Assembly (NCBI GenBank): GCA_024680835.1
Contig: JAILBP010000010.1
Location: 1-20,091 of the forward strand
DNA length: 20,091 nt
Reading direction: 5' to 3'
Source: RGIG6904 sp024680835
GTDB taxonomy: Bacteria > Bacillota > Clostridia > Lachnospirales > Lachnospiraceae
Within the stretch, counting starts at the first letter, position 1; every line of letters starts with the position of its first letter. Positions 7,554-14,870 of the stretch are shown here, in pieces. Both the position numbers and the translations under genes were made by a program. The notes below the pieces were generated by a model. It was not told the DNA's origin and did no database searches. It was given only the letters and a program-made list of their open reading frames with translations.

Positions 7554-7609
7554 AAAGGCCCCCTCAGTCAGCTGCGCTGACAGCTCCCCCCGAGGGGGAG
7601 CCTTTAAAG
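7554..7609. repeat. Dispersed palindromic element, well-formed copy
   Basis: The ends are inverted (AAAGGC-CCCCTC against GAGGGGGAGCCTTT). Inside are two perfect hairpins: GTCAGC-TGC-GCTGAC (7567-7581) and GCTCCCCC-CGA-GGGGGAGC (7583-7601). It begins 4 bases beyond the pepD stop codon and fills most of the pepD-symporter gap. It has the same orientation relative to its gene as the copy behind yfcE. No U-tract follows, so attenuation or mRNA-end protection rather than simple termination is possible. Confidence 0.9.
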
Positions 7610-7612
7610 GGT

Positions 7613-9067
7613 TCAGTCTTTGGTTTCGATGAGGTTGCGTAAGAAACGGTAAGTTCTGTCTACAGAAGCTATGGACATGCGCTCCGAGGTGGTGTGGATA
7701 TCGTAAAGGTCCGGGCCGATGGAAATTGCATCCATGTTGCGGATCTTTGATGCGAATATACCGCACTCCAATCCTGCATGTATTATATCTATCTTAGGCT
7801 TTTTGTTAAACATTTCCTCGAATACCGATACGGCTTTGTCCCTGAGTGGCGAGTCGGGCCGGTACTCCCATGCGGGGTAATCTCCGGATACAGCAAATTC
7901 TGCGTTCACTACCTCGCAGAGATTTTTTATGTTGTACAGGAGGGAATGTTTTGCCGAATCCAACGAGCTTCTCACCAGGAAAACAAACTCTCCGTTCTTT
8001 TTTTCGATGCTCATAATACCTAAATTTACGGAGGTTTCCACAAGACCTTCCACGTTCTGGCTGTAGGACACTACTCCGTTTGGCGTAGTGTTGAGCAAGG
8101 TCATGGCATGTCTGAAGGATCTGTTATCCAGCACATTCTCCACAGTCTTATTCTTATCAACCGTCACATTTACGGAAAGCCCCGGATCGGAAACCGCATA
8201 CTCTACGGAAATTTCCGATGCCGCCTGTGCCACTGCCTCCTCCAGCAAAGGTATCATCTTCTTTTTGACGATGAGCTCTGCCGACGCATTCACGGGAATT
8301 GCGTTCTGCTTGGTGCCGCCCCGCATGCTCTTCAGGAAAAACTCAATATTCTCCGACCTTAACTGGTTTAACACACGTCCCAGGAGCTTTGATGCATTGG
8401 CCCTGTTTTTGTGTATCTCCGTTCCGGAATGGCCACCGGTCAGGTCGGAAATCTCTATGGTGACAGGGAATCCTTTTTGTTTTTCCCTGATCAGGTTCAT
8501 GGAGACCTCACAGGTAACGCCTCCCGCACATCCGGCAGTGAAGACTCCCTCGTCCTCCGAATCTATATTGATAAGACGCTTTGCCTTCACCTTTGAGAGA
8601 TCGATGCCTATGGCTCCCTCCATACCGACTTCCTCTGCGACAGTCAGTATAACATACATTCTGGGATGCTTGAGGTTTTTATCCGCCATTAATGCCAAAG
8701 CCATAGCCACTGCCACTCCGTCATCTGCACCGAGAGTTGTGTCTTTAGCGCTGACGAATCCGTCTTTTACCTTAAGCTTCAGGGGATCCTTGGTAAAATC
8801 ATGGTCGCTTCCCTTCTTTTTCTCACAGACCATATCCAAATGACCCTGAAGAGCGATGGCCTTCTCGTCCTCATATCCCTTTGTGGCGGGTTTGTGCAGG
8901 ATCACATTCCCCTGCTCATCCTGTCTGCACTTGATATCGTGTTCCTTTGCAAACCTCACAACATAATCGCTGACTGCCTTTTCATTGTAAGAGCCTCTGG
9001 GTATCGCGCTGATCTCCTCGAAGATCTTAAACACCGGCGCCGGCTCTATTCCTTTCAGTACTGACAT
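7613..9067 (-). CDS. pepD: Aminoacyl-histidine dipeptidase (peptidase D, M20C)
   Basis: A 484-residue cytosolic metallo-dipeptidase that cleaves Xaa-His dipeptides and some other unblocked dipeptides. M20 metal and catalytic motifs are in order: GHLDMV (75-80, His76 and Asp78), GADDG (113-117, bridging Asp115), AEEVG (144-148, catalytic Glu plus metal Glu), NIDSED (167-172), and the late metal His in IHAGLECGIF. Length matches the family (about 485). The ATG at 9067 is preferred because GAGAGG lies 7 bases upstream; the ATG at 9082 adds five residues and has no ribosome site. It lies upstream of a symporter and is followed by a palindromic element. Confidence 0.95.
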   Translation of the reverse strand: MSVLKGIEPAPVFKIFEEISAIPRGSYNEKAVSDYVVRFAKEHDIKCRQDEQGNVILHKPATKGYEDEKAIALQGHLDMVCEKKKGSDHDFTKDPLKLKVKDGFVSAKDTTLGADDGVAVAMALALMADKNLKHPRMYVILTVAEEVGMEGAIGIDLSKVKAKRLINIDSEDEGVFTAGCAGGVTCEVSMNLIREKQKGFPVTIEISDLTGGHSGTEIHKNRANASKLLGRVLNQLRSENIEFFLKSMRGGTKQNAIPVNASAELIVKKKMIPLLEEAVAQAASEISVEYAVSDPGLSVNVTVDKNKTVENVLDNRSFRHAMTLLNTTPNGVVSYSQNVEGLVETSVNLGIMSIEKKNGEFVFLVRSSLDSAKHSLLYNIKNLCEVVNAEFAVSGDYPAWEYRPDSPLRDKAVSVFEEMFNKKPKIDIIHAGLECGIFASKIRNMDAISIGPDLYDIHTTSERMSIASVDRTYRFLRNLIETKD

Positions 9068-9074
9068 TTTAGTT

Positions 9075-9080
9075 CCTCTC
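9075..9080 (-). promoter_or_regulatory. Ribosome binding site deciding the pepD start
   Basis: GAGAGG on the minus strand, 7 bases before the ATG at 9067. It lies inside the first codons of the longer reading that starts at 9082, which argues against that start. Confidence 0.7.
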
Positions 9081-9176
9081 ATATTTTCATTTTTCAGGCT
9101 GTGATGTATTTCCCGTTTCTGCTGCTATTACCGGGCCGACCATTCCGGTCTTATCACACCATCCATTATCATACCA

Positions 9177-10544
9177 TTATTTTGCGATCGTACCTGCGAT
9201 CAAAGCTACAAGCGGGTTTACGGCAAACCACACCAGAGCTTCAGATATGATGCAGCCTGTCAGCGGTATCAGAATAATATTCTTAAGCCAGGTAAGTTTT
9301 GCAGGTATACCCGAAAATATCTTCTTTAACAACAGTACCAGCGCTCCCGCCACGGCAGCTATCACCAATGCGGTCACGCATATCATCACTATGGATACCA
9401 CAGAGATCCGGGCTCCGAAGATCTGCCCCCAGCGTACCAGGAGACATCCGAAAAATCCCACTGCCATTCCCTCGTCTCCGGCTATGAGACCGGCAACAAA
9501 TCCGGTTACAACAGCTGCTATTATCATAGTGGCAAAAGTCCGGCTGTTATTGATATCAACATATATCGCTCCACCGTAACCCATAAGTTTTATGACTCCC
9601 GCAAACAGAGCCAAAACCGCTGCGCCGGTAAAAAACGGCAATATCATGGCTATGAAACCGGCTATGCCACGATTTGCCGGAGTTGCAGACTTCCCGGTCT
9701 TAACTCCGCTCTCTTTTTTGGCTTTTGCGGCGTCAAACTGTGATACTCCGCCGGATACCGCTTGCTCTATATAATCTGCCGGGGACTTAATGCACTCATC
9801 AGTGGTCACTCTGACAACTCTCTTACCGTCAAAACGCTCCATGGGTACATCGATGTCGCTTGCGATGATAACAGCCTTCGCATCCGCTATATCTCCTGCG
9901 GAAAGAACATCCGTCGAGCCCTTTGACCCCCTCTTTTCAACCTTTATCACGCAGCCGCTTTTCTCTGCCGCCTTTTCCAGCGCGCCGGCAGCCAAAGGTC
10001 CCTTTGCTATGCCGTTAGGGCAGGCACACACTGCTGCAAGCTTAGTCTTCTTTTTAGAGCTTCCCGACTTCTTTACCTCTGTCTTCTCCCCGGACTCCGC
10101 TGCATTCACCATCTCTAAAAATTCCTCCGGAGAACCGGCTTTTCGCAGATTTCCGGCGAACTCATCATCCGTAAGCAGCAGGGAAAGACTGCTCATTACC
10201 TCCATTCCGCTCTTATCACCGTTGTCAGGGCTGGCTATCATGAACACCATGTCCACCGGTTTTCCGTCATAAGAGTCAAAATCCACGGGTTTTTCCAGTG
10301 TCATCCCAAACAAAAGCGGCTTTTTAACCGCCACCGTCATACAATGAGGGATGGCTATTCCGCCTCCAACTCCTGTAGAACCCTCACTCTCCCTGTCCGC
10401 GATGGCTTTTAACAGCTTTTCTTTCTTGGTCACAAAGCCTCTCTCACACACCAGCTCCACCAGTCTTTTTATGACTGCGTCCCTGTCTTCCGCCGCCTCT
10501 CCTATAGCTATCTTTTCGGCTGTCAGAAGTTCTCCTACCTTCAT
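9177..10544 (-). CDS. Fructose-family PTS protein, EIIA-EIIB plus half EIIC
   Basis: A 455-residue protein. An EIIA (fructose/mannitol) domain spans about 1-150 with phospho-His67 in GGGIAIPHC. A charged linker follows, then an EIIB-fru domain (about 168-265) with active-site Cys175 in ACPNGIA. The usual GIAHT after the Cys loop reads GIAKG. An EIIC part starts near 290 and has about five or six membrane helices. It ends at residue 455 in VNPLVALIAGTIAK, which corresponds to the middle of a normal EIIC. A full FruA-type protein is over 600 residues; the second half of EIIC, with conserved substrate-site sequences, is missing. The downstream 94 bases carry stops in all frames, so no simple frameshift explains this. 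The start at 10544 is set by AGGAGG 6 bases upstream. It may be a sensor, a phosphate-relay protein or a decayed transporter. Confidence 0.85.
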   Translation of the reverse strand: MKVGELLTAEKIAIGEAAEDRDAVIKRLVELVCERGFVTKKEKLLKAIADRESEGSTGVGGGIAIPHCMTVAVKKPLLFGMTLEKPVDFDSYDGKPVDMVFMIASPDNGDKSGMEVMSSLSLLLTDDEFAGNLRKAGSPEEFLEMVNAAESGEKTEVKKSGSSKKKTKLAAVCACPNGIAKGPLAAGALEKAAEKSGCVIKVEKRGSKGSTDVLSAGDIADAKAVIIASDIDVPMERFDGKRVVRVTTDECIKSPADYIEQAVSGGVSQFDAAKAKKESGVKTGKSATPANRGIAGFIAMILPFFTGAAVLALFAGVIKLMGYGGAIYVDINNSRTFATMIIAAVVTGFVAGLIAGDEGMAVGFFGCLLVRWGQIFGARISVVSIVMICVTALVIAAVAGALVLLLKKIFSGIPAKLTWLKNIILIPLTGCIISEALVWFAVNPLVALIAGTIAK

Positions 10545-10550
10545 GTCTTT

Positions 10551-10556
10551 CCTCCT
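10551..10556 (-). promoter_or_regulatory. Ribosome binding site deciding the PTS gene start
   Basis: AGGAGG on the minus strand, 6 bases before the ATG at 10544, where the protein begins MKVGELLTAEKI as EIIA domains do. Earlier in-frame starts (up to 10658) would translate the palindromic leader. Confidence 0.85.
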
Positions 10557-10561
10557 AACGA

Positions 10562-10590
10562 TACGGTAAACGGAAATGTCGTTTACCGTA
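10562..10590. promoter_or_regulatory. Inverted repeat in the leader of the PTS gene
   Basis: Perfect 11-bp arms TACGGTAAACG/CGTTTACCGTA (10562-10572, 10580-10590) separated by 7 bases, directly upstream of the Shine-Dalgarno. It could be an operator or an RNA stem controlling ribosome access. A related GTAAACGGTA occurs near 10778-10787 in the plus-strand gene's upstream region. Confidence 0.6.
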
Positions 10591-10635
10591 AATATATTCA
10601 TGCGCGCGATCGCGATATGAAGCACATCTCCTGCC

Positions 10636-10676
10636 GTTATTTTTGCAAAATAACCCATGTTGTGAATAATTCACAA
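10636..10676. promoter_or_regulatory. Two adjacent operator-like palindromes between divergent genes
   Basis: GTTATTTT-TGC-AAAATAAC (10636-10654) is followed 5 bases later by TTGTGAATAATTCACAA (10660-10676, a perfect 17-base palindrome). The second resembles Rex (TTGTGAA-N4-TTCACAA) and CRP/FNR-type sites but is one base shorter in the centre. The segment 10545-10846, about 300 bases, contains no gene, only these palindromes, an A/T-rich stretch and the promoter of the plus-strand gene. Confidence 0.55.
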
Positions 10677-10728
10677 AAGACAGTTTCTCATAAGACTATT
10701 TTTTTTTCAACATCTTTATGTTTACCTA

Positions 10729-10757
10729 TTGAAATTTTTTTTGAATTTTTGTACACT
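10729..10757 (+). promoter_or_regulatory. Putative promoter of the MBOAT-SGNH unit
   Basis: -35 TTGAAA (10729-10734), a 17-base T-rich spacer and -10 TACACT (10752-10757), leaving a leader of about 80 bases before the ATG. The match is moderate and the region is A/T rich, so chance is possible. Confidence 0.5.
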
Positions 10758-10846
10758 ACCTTAGGATATCCATATATGTAAACGGTATGTTTTAAGCCTT
10801 TTCTTATGTGATCATATCAAATACTTGTTTTTTTTTGGGAGCAAAA

Positions 10847-12244
10847 ATGGTTTTTTCCAGTTTGTTTTTTATTTTCAGGTTTCTCCCTGTTTTTTTCCTA
10901 ATATACTATTTAACACCGAGAAGATATAAAAACTGTATTCTCCTGCTCGGAAGTCTGTTTTTCTACGGATACGGCTGTTTTATTGAAAAATTCGAGCCGG
11001 GATATTTTGTATATTTTGTATGTCTCATATTTATCAACTTCATATCCGCTATTATGATCAGCATGCAGGAAAAGAAATTTGTGCGAAAGCTCACCCTTGC
11101 ACTTGTCATGATGTTGGATCTTGGCGGTCTGTTTGTTTTCAAATATTTTGACTTCTTCACCGGCGATGTATTAGGCAGGGACGACTTTATATTGGGTCTC
11201 ACTTTACCACTGGGCATCAGTTTTTACACATTCCAGCTCATAAGCTATGTTGTGGATGTTTATCGGGGCAAATACAAACCCGAGCGCCATCTGGTCAGTT
11301 TCTCGGCTTATATAGCAATGTTCCCGCAGCTTATAGCAGGTCCCATTGTTAAATACGACGAAGTTCGCAAAAAAATGCGGCGACGCAATGTGACTCTGGC
11401 AGATGCGGAATCAGGTGCCTGTCTGTTCTGTATGGGTCTGGGTTCAAAGGTCATACTGGCCAACAATCTCTACACCCTTTGGAACACCACCACCACCATC
11501 GGTATCCCGTATATGTCTTTAGCCTACAGCTGGCTCTGCGCCATAGCGCTGTCAATGTATATATATTTTGACTTCTGGGGTTATTCCCTCATGGCCATGG
11601 GCTTGGGACGAATGCTGGGATTCAAAATTCCCGAGAACTTCAATGCACCATATATTTCCAGAAGTTTCACCGAGTTCTGGAGAAGATGGCACATGACTCT
11701 GGGGCGCTTCTTCAAAGAGTATGTTTACATTCCCCTCGGCGGAAGCCGTGTTTCAAAGATCAGGCTTATTTTCAACCTCATGGTTGTCTGGGCGCTGACC
11801 GGACTCTGGCACGGAGCCGCATATAACTTCATCATATGGGGACTTATGTTCTTTGTACTGCTGGGCATCGAAAAGCTCTTCATGCTGAAGATCTTCGACA
11901 GGGTTCACATACTGGGACATATATACACACTGGTACTGATACCGGTGAGCTGGGTTATATTCACCATCAGCGACCTTAAGACATTACTGATCTATCTCGG
12001 CAACATGATAGGTATCAGAAGCGGAGAAGCCATGACAAACGCCATGGTATTAAAGGACACCCTCTCGGACTACTGGTGGCTTCTCTTATTGGGAGCCGTT
12101 ATGTGTACAGCTCTTCCCATCAATCTTTACAAGATGTTAAGAGGCAAACTGCTGCAGAGTGTTATATCATTTGCGATATTCTGGATCAGCGTATATCTGC
12201 TCTTCCGGGGAGTCGATAATCCGTTTTTATATTTCAGGTTTTAA
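10847..12244 (+). CDS. MBOAT-family membrane O-acyltransferase (AlgI/DltB/PatA type)
   Basis: A 465-residue multi-spanning membrane protein that would move acyl (usually acetyl) groups from the cytoplasm to a surface polymer. Family motifs are clear: DVYRGKYKPERHLVSFSAY (137-155), FPQLIAGPIVKYDEV (159-173), FTEFWRRWHMTL (274-285) and the catalytic-His motif LTGLWHGAAYNFIIWG (317-332, His322). About ten to twelve hydrophobic segments are visible. The ATG at 10847 is chosen for GGGAG 5 bases upstream; a start at 10808 has no ribosome site. The next gene, 78 bases on, encodes a membrane-anchored SGNH hydrolase, the same pairing as in AlgI/AlgJ and PatA/PatB systems. The target (exopolysaccharide, peptidoglycan, teichoic acid) cannot be told from sequence. 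Confidence 0.92.
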   Translation: MVFSSLFFIFRFLPVFFLIYYLTPRRYKNCILLLGSLFFYGYGCFIEKFEPGYFVYFVCLIFINFISAIMISMQEKKFVRKLTLALVMMLDLGGLFVFKYFDFFTGDVLGRDDFILGLTLPLGISFYTFQLISYVVDVYRGKYKPERHLVSFSAYIAMFPQLIAGPIVKYDEVRKKMRRRNVTLADAESGACLFCMGLGSKVILANNLYTLWNTTTTIGIPYMSLAYSWLCAIALSMYIYFDFWGYSLMAMGLGRMLGFKIPENFNAPYISRSFTEFWRRWHMTLGRFFKEYVYIPLGGSRVSKIRLIFNLMVVWALTGLWHGAAYNFIIWGLMFFVLLGIEKLFMLKIFDRVHILGHIYTLVLIPVSWVIFTISDLKTLLIYLGNMIGIRSGEAMTNAMVLKDTLSDYWWLLLLGAVMCTALPINLYKMLRGKLLQSVISFAIFWISVYLLFRGVDNPFLYFRF

Positions 12245-12322
12245 GCATCGGGATTTTTACTGCAGACATTTTTTCCTTCAATGTGATCATCCCGCTGAAA
12301 ATAAGCTCTTACGAGGACAGAA

Positions 12323-13522
12323 ATGGGTTCTATCATAAACTTTTTCAAGAAAACAGGATATGTCATAAAACATGCGCCTTTTCTGACCTGTGTTACCGTC
12401 ACATCCATAGTATTGACCTGCGTCACCGTAATACAGGTAGGTCCCGAAAACATAATGAAAGTCCGGAAGACAGTTCCCATATTCGGCCTCCTGCTGGATC
12501 CCGATTATCCCGACATAGATACCGAGAGTGTGGAGTATGCCGCGGAGACGGACGACGAGATCGATTACTATGATCCCGAAGAGGATGACTACAGTGATGC
12601 GGTGGATACGGACACCCCGGATACTAAGGATCCCGATCCCGATGACACCGGCACAGTGGCTGATACGCAGGAGGATACATCCACGGAAGATACCTCCTCC
12701 GAGGAGGATGACGGCAGTTCCGCAACATCGGATGATCCGCAGGAGAAGGATCCTTCAAAAAAGGATGATAAGGATGATAAGGATGCTGACGATGGGCTGG
12801 TGGTGGAAGGCGTCACAGTCTATGAGACATACAAGCCCAGAAAAGCAAAATCCGACTGCTATGTGGACACAGGCCTCATACCTCTCACAACGGAATATGA
12901 TTACTTTACCGCCGGGGATTACTCATTCTTTGACGATGCGCTTTTCATAGGTGATTCGAGAACCGTGGGACTGCAATACTACTCTGACCTGCCGGATCAT
13001 GCGGATTTTGTATGTCAGACAGGATTGAGCATCAATAAGGCGCTGACCACGGAATGTGCCAAAGATCACAAGAGCGGCAAGACCACGACCGGCGAAAAAC
13101 TCCTCAAGAAAAAGAAATACGGAAAGATCTATCTTTGCATAGGCATCAATGACATAGGCACAGGCAATACAGATTATATCGCAGGGATCTACAAAAAGCT
13201 GTTGGATACGATACAGTCATACCAGCCTGATGCCATCGTATTTCTCCAGTCCATAATGCCCGTCACCAAAGCCAAGAGCAAGGCGGACAATATCATCAAC
13301 AACGAAAACATAAATGCCAAGAACGCTGCCATTGCCAGATTTGCGGACGGTGAGAAAGTCTTCTATCTCAATATCAACGAATTCTTTACTGACAGAAGCT
13401 ACACCGCACACAGCGGCGCGCTGCTGTCGGAACAGTCAACCGACGGCGTGCATATCCAGGCTGTCTATTACAGGCAATGGGCAGATCTGCTGTTAAACTA
13501 CGGTATCAAAACAGATGAATAA
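12323..13522 (+). CDS. Membrane-anchored SGNH/GDSL hydrolase with acidic linker
   Basis: A 399-residue protein with a short basic N-terminus, one transmembrane helix (about 20-40) and an extracytoplasmic body. Residues 62-158 are a low-complexity linker dominated by Asp, Glu, Ser and Thr. The SGNH domain (about 200-395) has the catalytic blocks FIGDSRTVG (208-216, Ser212), GIND (274-277, Asn276) and DGVH (374-377, Asp374/His377). Such enzymes act as O-acetylesterases or acetyltransferases on glycans and are the usual partners of MBOAT proteins, accepting the acyl group outside the membrane. GAGGA stands 5 bases before the ATG. It is the second and last gene of the unit, closed by a bidirectional terminator. 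The linker DNA contains a short 9-base tandem repeat. Confidence 0.9.
   Translation: MGSIINFFKKTGYVIKHAPFLTCVTVTSIVLTCVTVIQVGPENIMKVRKTVPIFGLLLDPDYPDIDTESVEYAAETDDEIDYYDPEEDDYSDAVDTDTPDTKDPDPDDTGTVADTQEDTSTEDTSSEEDDGSSATSDDPQEKDPSKKDDKDDKDADDGLVVEGVTVYETYKPRKAKSDCYVDTGLIPLTTEYDYFTAGDYSFFDDALFIGDSRTVGLQYYSDLPDHADFVCQTGLSINKALTTECAKDHKSGKTTTGEKLLKKKKYGKIYLCIGINDIGTGNTDYIAGIYKKLLDTIQSYQPDAIVFLQSIMPVTKAKSKADNIINNENINAKNAAIARFADGEKVFYLNINEFFTDRSYTAHSGALLSEQSTDGVHIQAVYYRQWADLLLNYGIKTDE
12761..12787 (+). repeat. 9-base tandem repeat in the acidic linker
   Basis: Three adjacent 9-base units AAGGATGAT, AAGGATGAT, AAGGATGCT encode KDD-KDD-KDA. Unit length is a multiple of three, so slippage would change linker length without frameshift. 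Confidence 0.8.
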
Positions 13523-13523
13523 T

Positions 13524-13555
13524 AAAAAACGGAAGTCCATGACTTCCGTTTTTTT
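13524..13555. terminator. Bidirectional terminator between convergent units
   Basis: A perfect 14-bp inverted repeat: six As plus CGGAAGTC (13524-13537), loop CAT, then GACTTCCG plus six Ts (13541-13554). It serves the SGNH gene from the left and the DUF815 gene from the right, whose stop codon is at 13559-13557. Confidence 0.95.
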
Positions 13556-13556
13556 A

Positions 13557-14870
13557 TCAGTGGGTATTATCTTTGAATACTATCATGTGTTTTGCAAACT
13601 GCTCTGCCGTCCTGCCGGAAACTCCACCGTGAGAAAGCTCCCATTTATTGGCTTCCATACGTATCACATCCTCCGGAAGGTCTATGCCGTTGCGTCTGCA
13701 CAGGGCTATAGCGATATCGAAATACTCCTGTCTCGAGGGCTTCGAAAAGCTTATAGTAACTCCGAACCTGTTGGCTAAAGAGAGCTTCTCCTCCATGTTG
13801 TCGGATTTATGTATTCCCTGTTCCACGCTGACATCCGCCCTGTCTCCCCAGGTCTCTTTTATGAGATGCCTGCGGTTTGATGTGGCATATATCAGGATAT
13901 TGTCAGGCTTTGTCTCAACACCGCCCTCTATAACGGCTTTAAGGAATTTATACTCCGTCTCATCCTCCTCAAAGGAAAGATCGTCCATATATATGATAAA
14001 CTTGTAATTGCGGTTTTTTATGCCGGCGATGATATTGGAAAGATCCCTGAACTGATGCTTGTATATCTCTATCATGCGCAGACCGTCCGGGTAGAACTTA
14101 TTCACAACCGCTTTTATGCAGGTGGATTTACCTGTTCCGCTGTCTCCGAACAGCAGACAGTTATTGGCCTTTTGACCGGATACGAAAGCTCTCGTATTCT
14201 GCAGGAGCTTTTCTTTCTGGATTTCATAGCCTATGAGATCATCCATGCTCACCTGCTGCATGTTATTTACAGGCAAGAATGTTATCTTCTCACCGTCGCT
14301 CCTGAACCTGAAGGCCTTATTCAGACCGAACATGCCAACGCCGTAATCTCTGTAGAAGTCCATGACATGATCGCTGAACTCCTGCACATCGGCCGATGCC
14401 ATAAGCTTCGAACTTAAAGTCCTGACCTTCTCGGAAACGTTGCGATTATACATTTCCTCAGGTTTTATCACCGCTTTGTAGGAACGCAGGATTGAAAAAC
14501 AATTCATGCCCAAAAGCTCGTCAAGCCATTTAAAATCATAATGCATCAACTGATAAAATGCGGTGAAATCGCTCTCTGCCAAAAGATTGACAGACCCCTC
14601 ACGCCTGCCCGCCTTCTCGGCTGTCAGGGAAAAGGGGTTCTCATCCGTTATGATGCGGTATGTTATGTAATTGGCCCAGAGATCCTCATCAAAGCCGTAA
14701 TCAGTAGCCAGGATCAGAAGTTCCTTTATCTGTGAGAAAGCTCTGGTACGCAGCACATCACAGTCTTCACTGCCCTCTTTTGCACATCTTATTATATCCG
14801 AAAGTCTTGTTAGGATATCCTCCCGGCCTCTGTCAGTATACAGGATAAAACGTGATATTATCTCATTCAT
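13557..14870 (-). CDS. DUF815-family AAA-type P-loop ATPase
   Basis: A 437-residue protein. The N-terminal half (about 1-200) is helical and has no motif I know. The C-terminal half is an AAA-like ATPase: Walker A GDSGTGKST (242-250), Walker B FIIYMDDLSFE (291-301) and a sensor-1-like YATSNRRHL (328-336). Tyr/Gly-rich LIGYEIQKEKL (212-222) precedes the P-loop as in DUF815 proteins. The family is widespread in bacteria; its biochemical role is not established to my knowledge. The ATG overlaps the stop of the DUF4317 gene by 4 bases, so the two products are probably made together and may act together. It is the last gene of the clp-region block, ending at a bidirectional terminator. Confidence 0.88.
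   Translation of the reverse strand: MNEIISRFILYTDRGREDILTRLSDIIRCAKEGSEDCDVLRTRAFSQIKELLILATDYGFDEDLWANYITYRIITDENPFSLTAEKAGRREGSVNLLAESDFTAFYQLMHYDFKWLDELLGMNCFSILRSYKAVIKPEEMYNRNVSEKVRTLSSKLMASADVQEFSDHVMDFYRDYGVGMFGLNKAFRFRSDGEKITFLPVNNMQQVSMDDLIGYEIQKEKLLQNTRAFVSGQKANNCLLFGDSGTGKSTCIKAVVNKFYPDGLRMIEIYKHQFRDLSNIIAGIKNRNYKFIIYMDDLSFEEDETEYKFLKAVIEGGVETKPDNILIYATSNRRHLIKETWGDRADVSVEQGIHKSDNMEEKLSLANRFGVTISFSKPSRQEYFDIAIALCRRNGIDLPEDVIRMEANKWELSHGGVSGRTAEQFAKHMIVFKDNTH

Noticed and set aside
8088..8843. Long open frame (251 codons) on the plus strand
   Set aside because: It is antisense to pepD, whose catalytic motifs are intact; it has no ribosome site and the product shows no recognisable domain.
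9083..9176. Frameshifted remainder of EIIC
   Set aside because: The 94 bases after the stop contain stops in all minus-strand frames and no EIIC-like sequence.
10605..10614. CGCGATCGCG as a HIP1-type iterated palindrome
   Set aside because: HIP1 (GCGATCGC) is a cyanobacterial feature that is highly repeated; one isolated occurrence here means little.
10545..10658. N-terminal extension of the PTS protein from upstream starts
   Set aside because: It would translate the palindromic leader and has no ribosome site, whereas AGGAGG precedes the ATG at 10544 and EIIA begins there.
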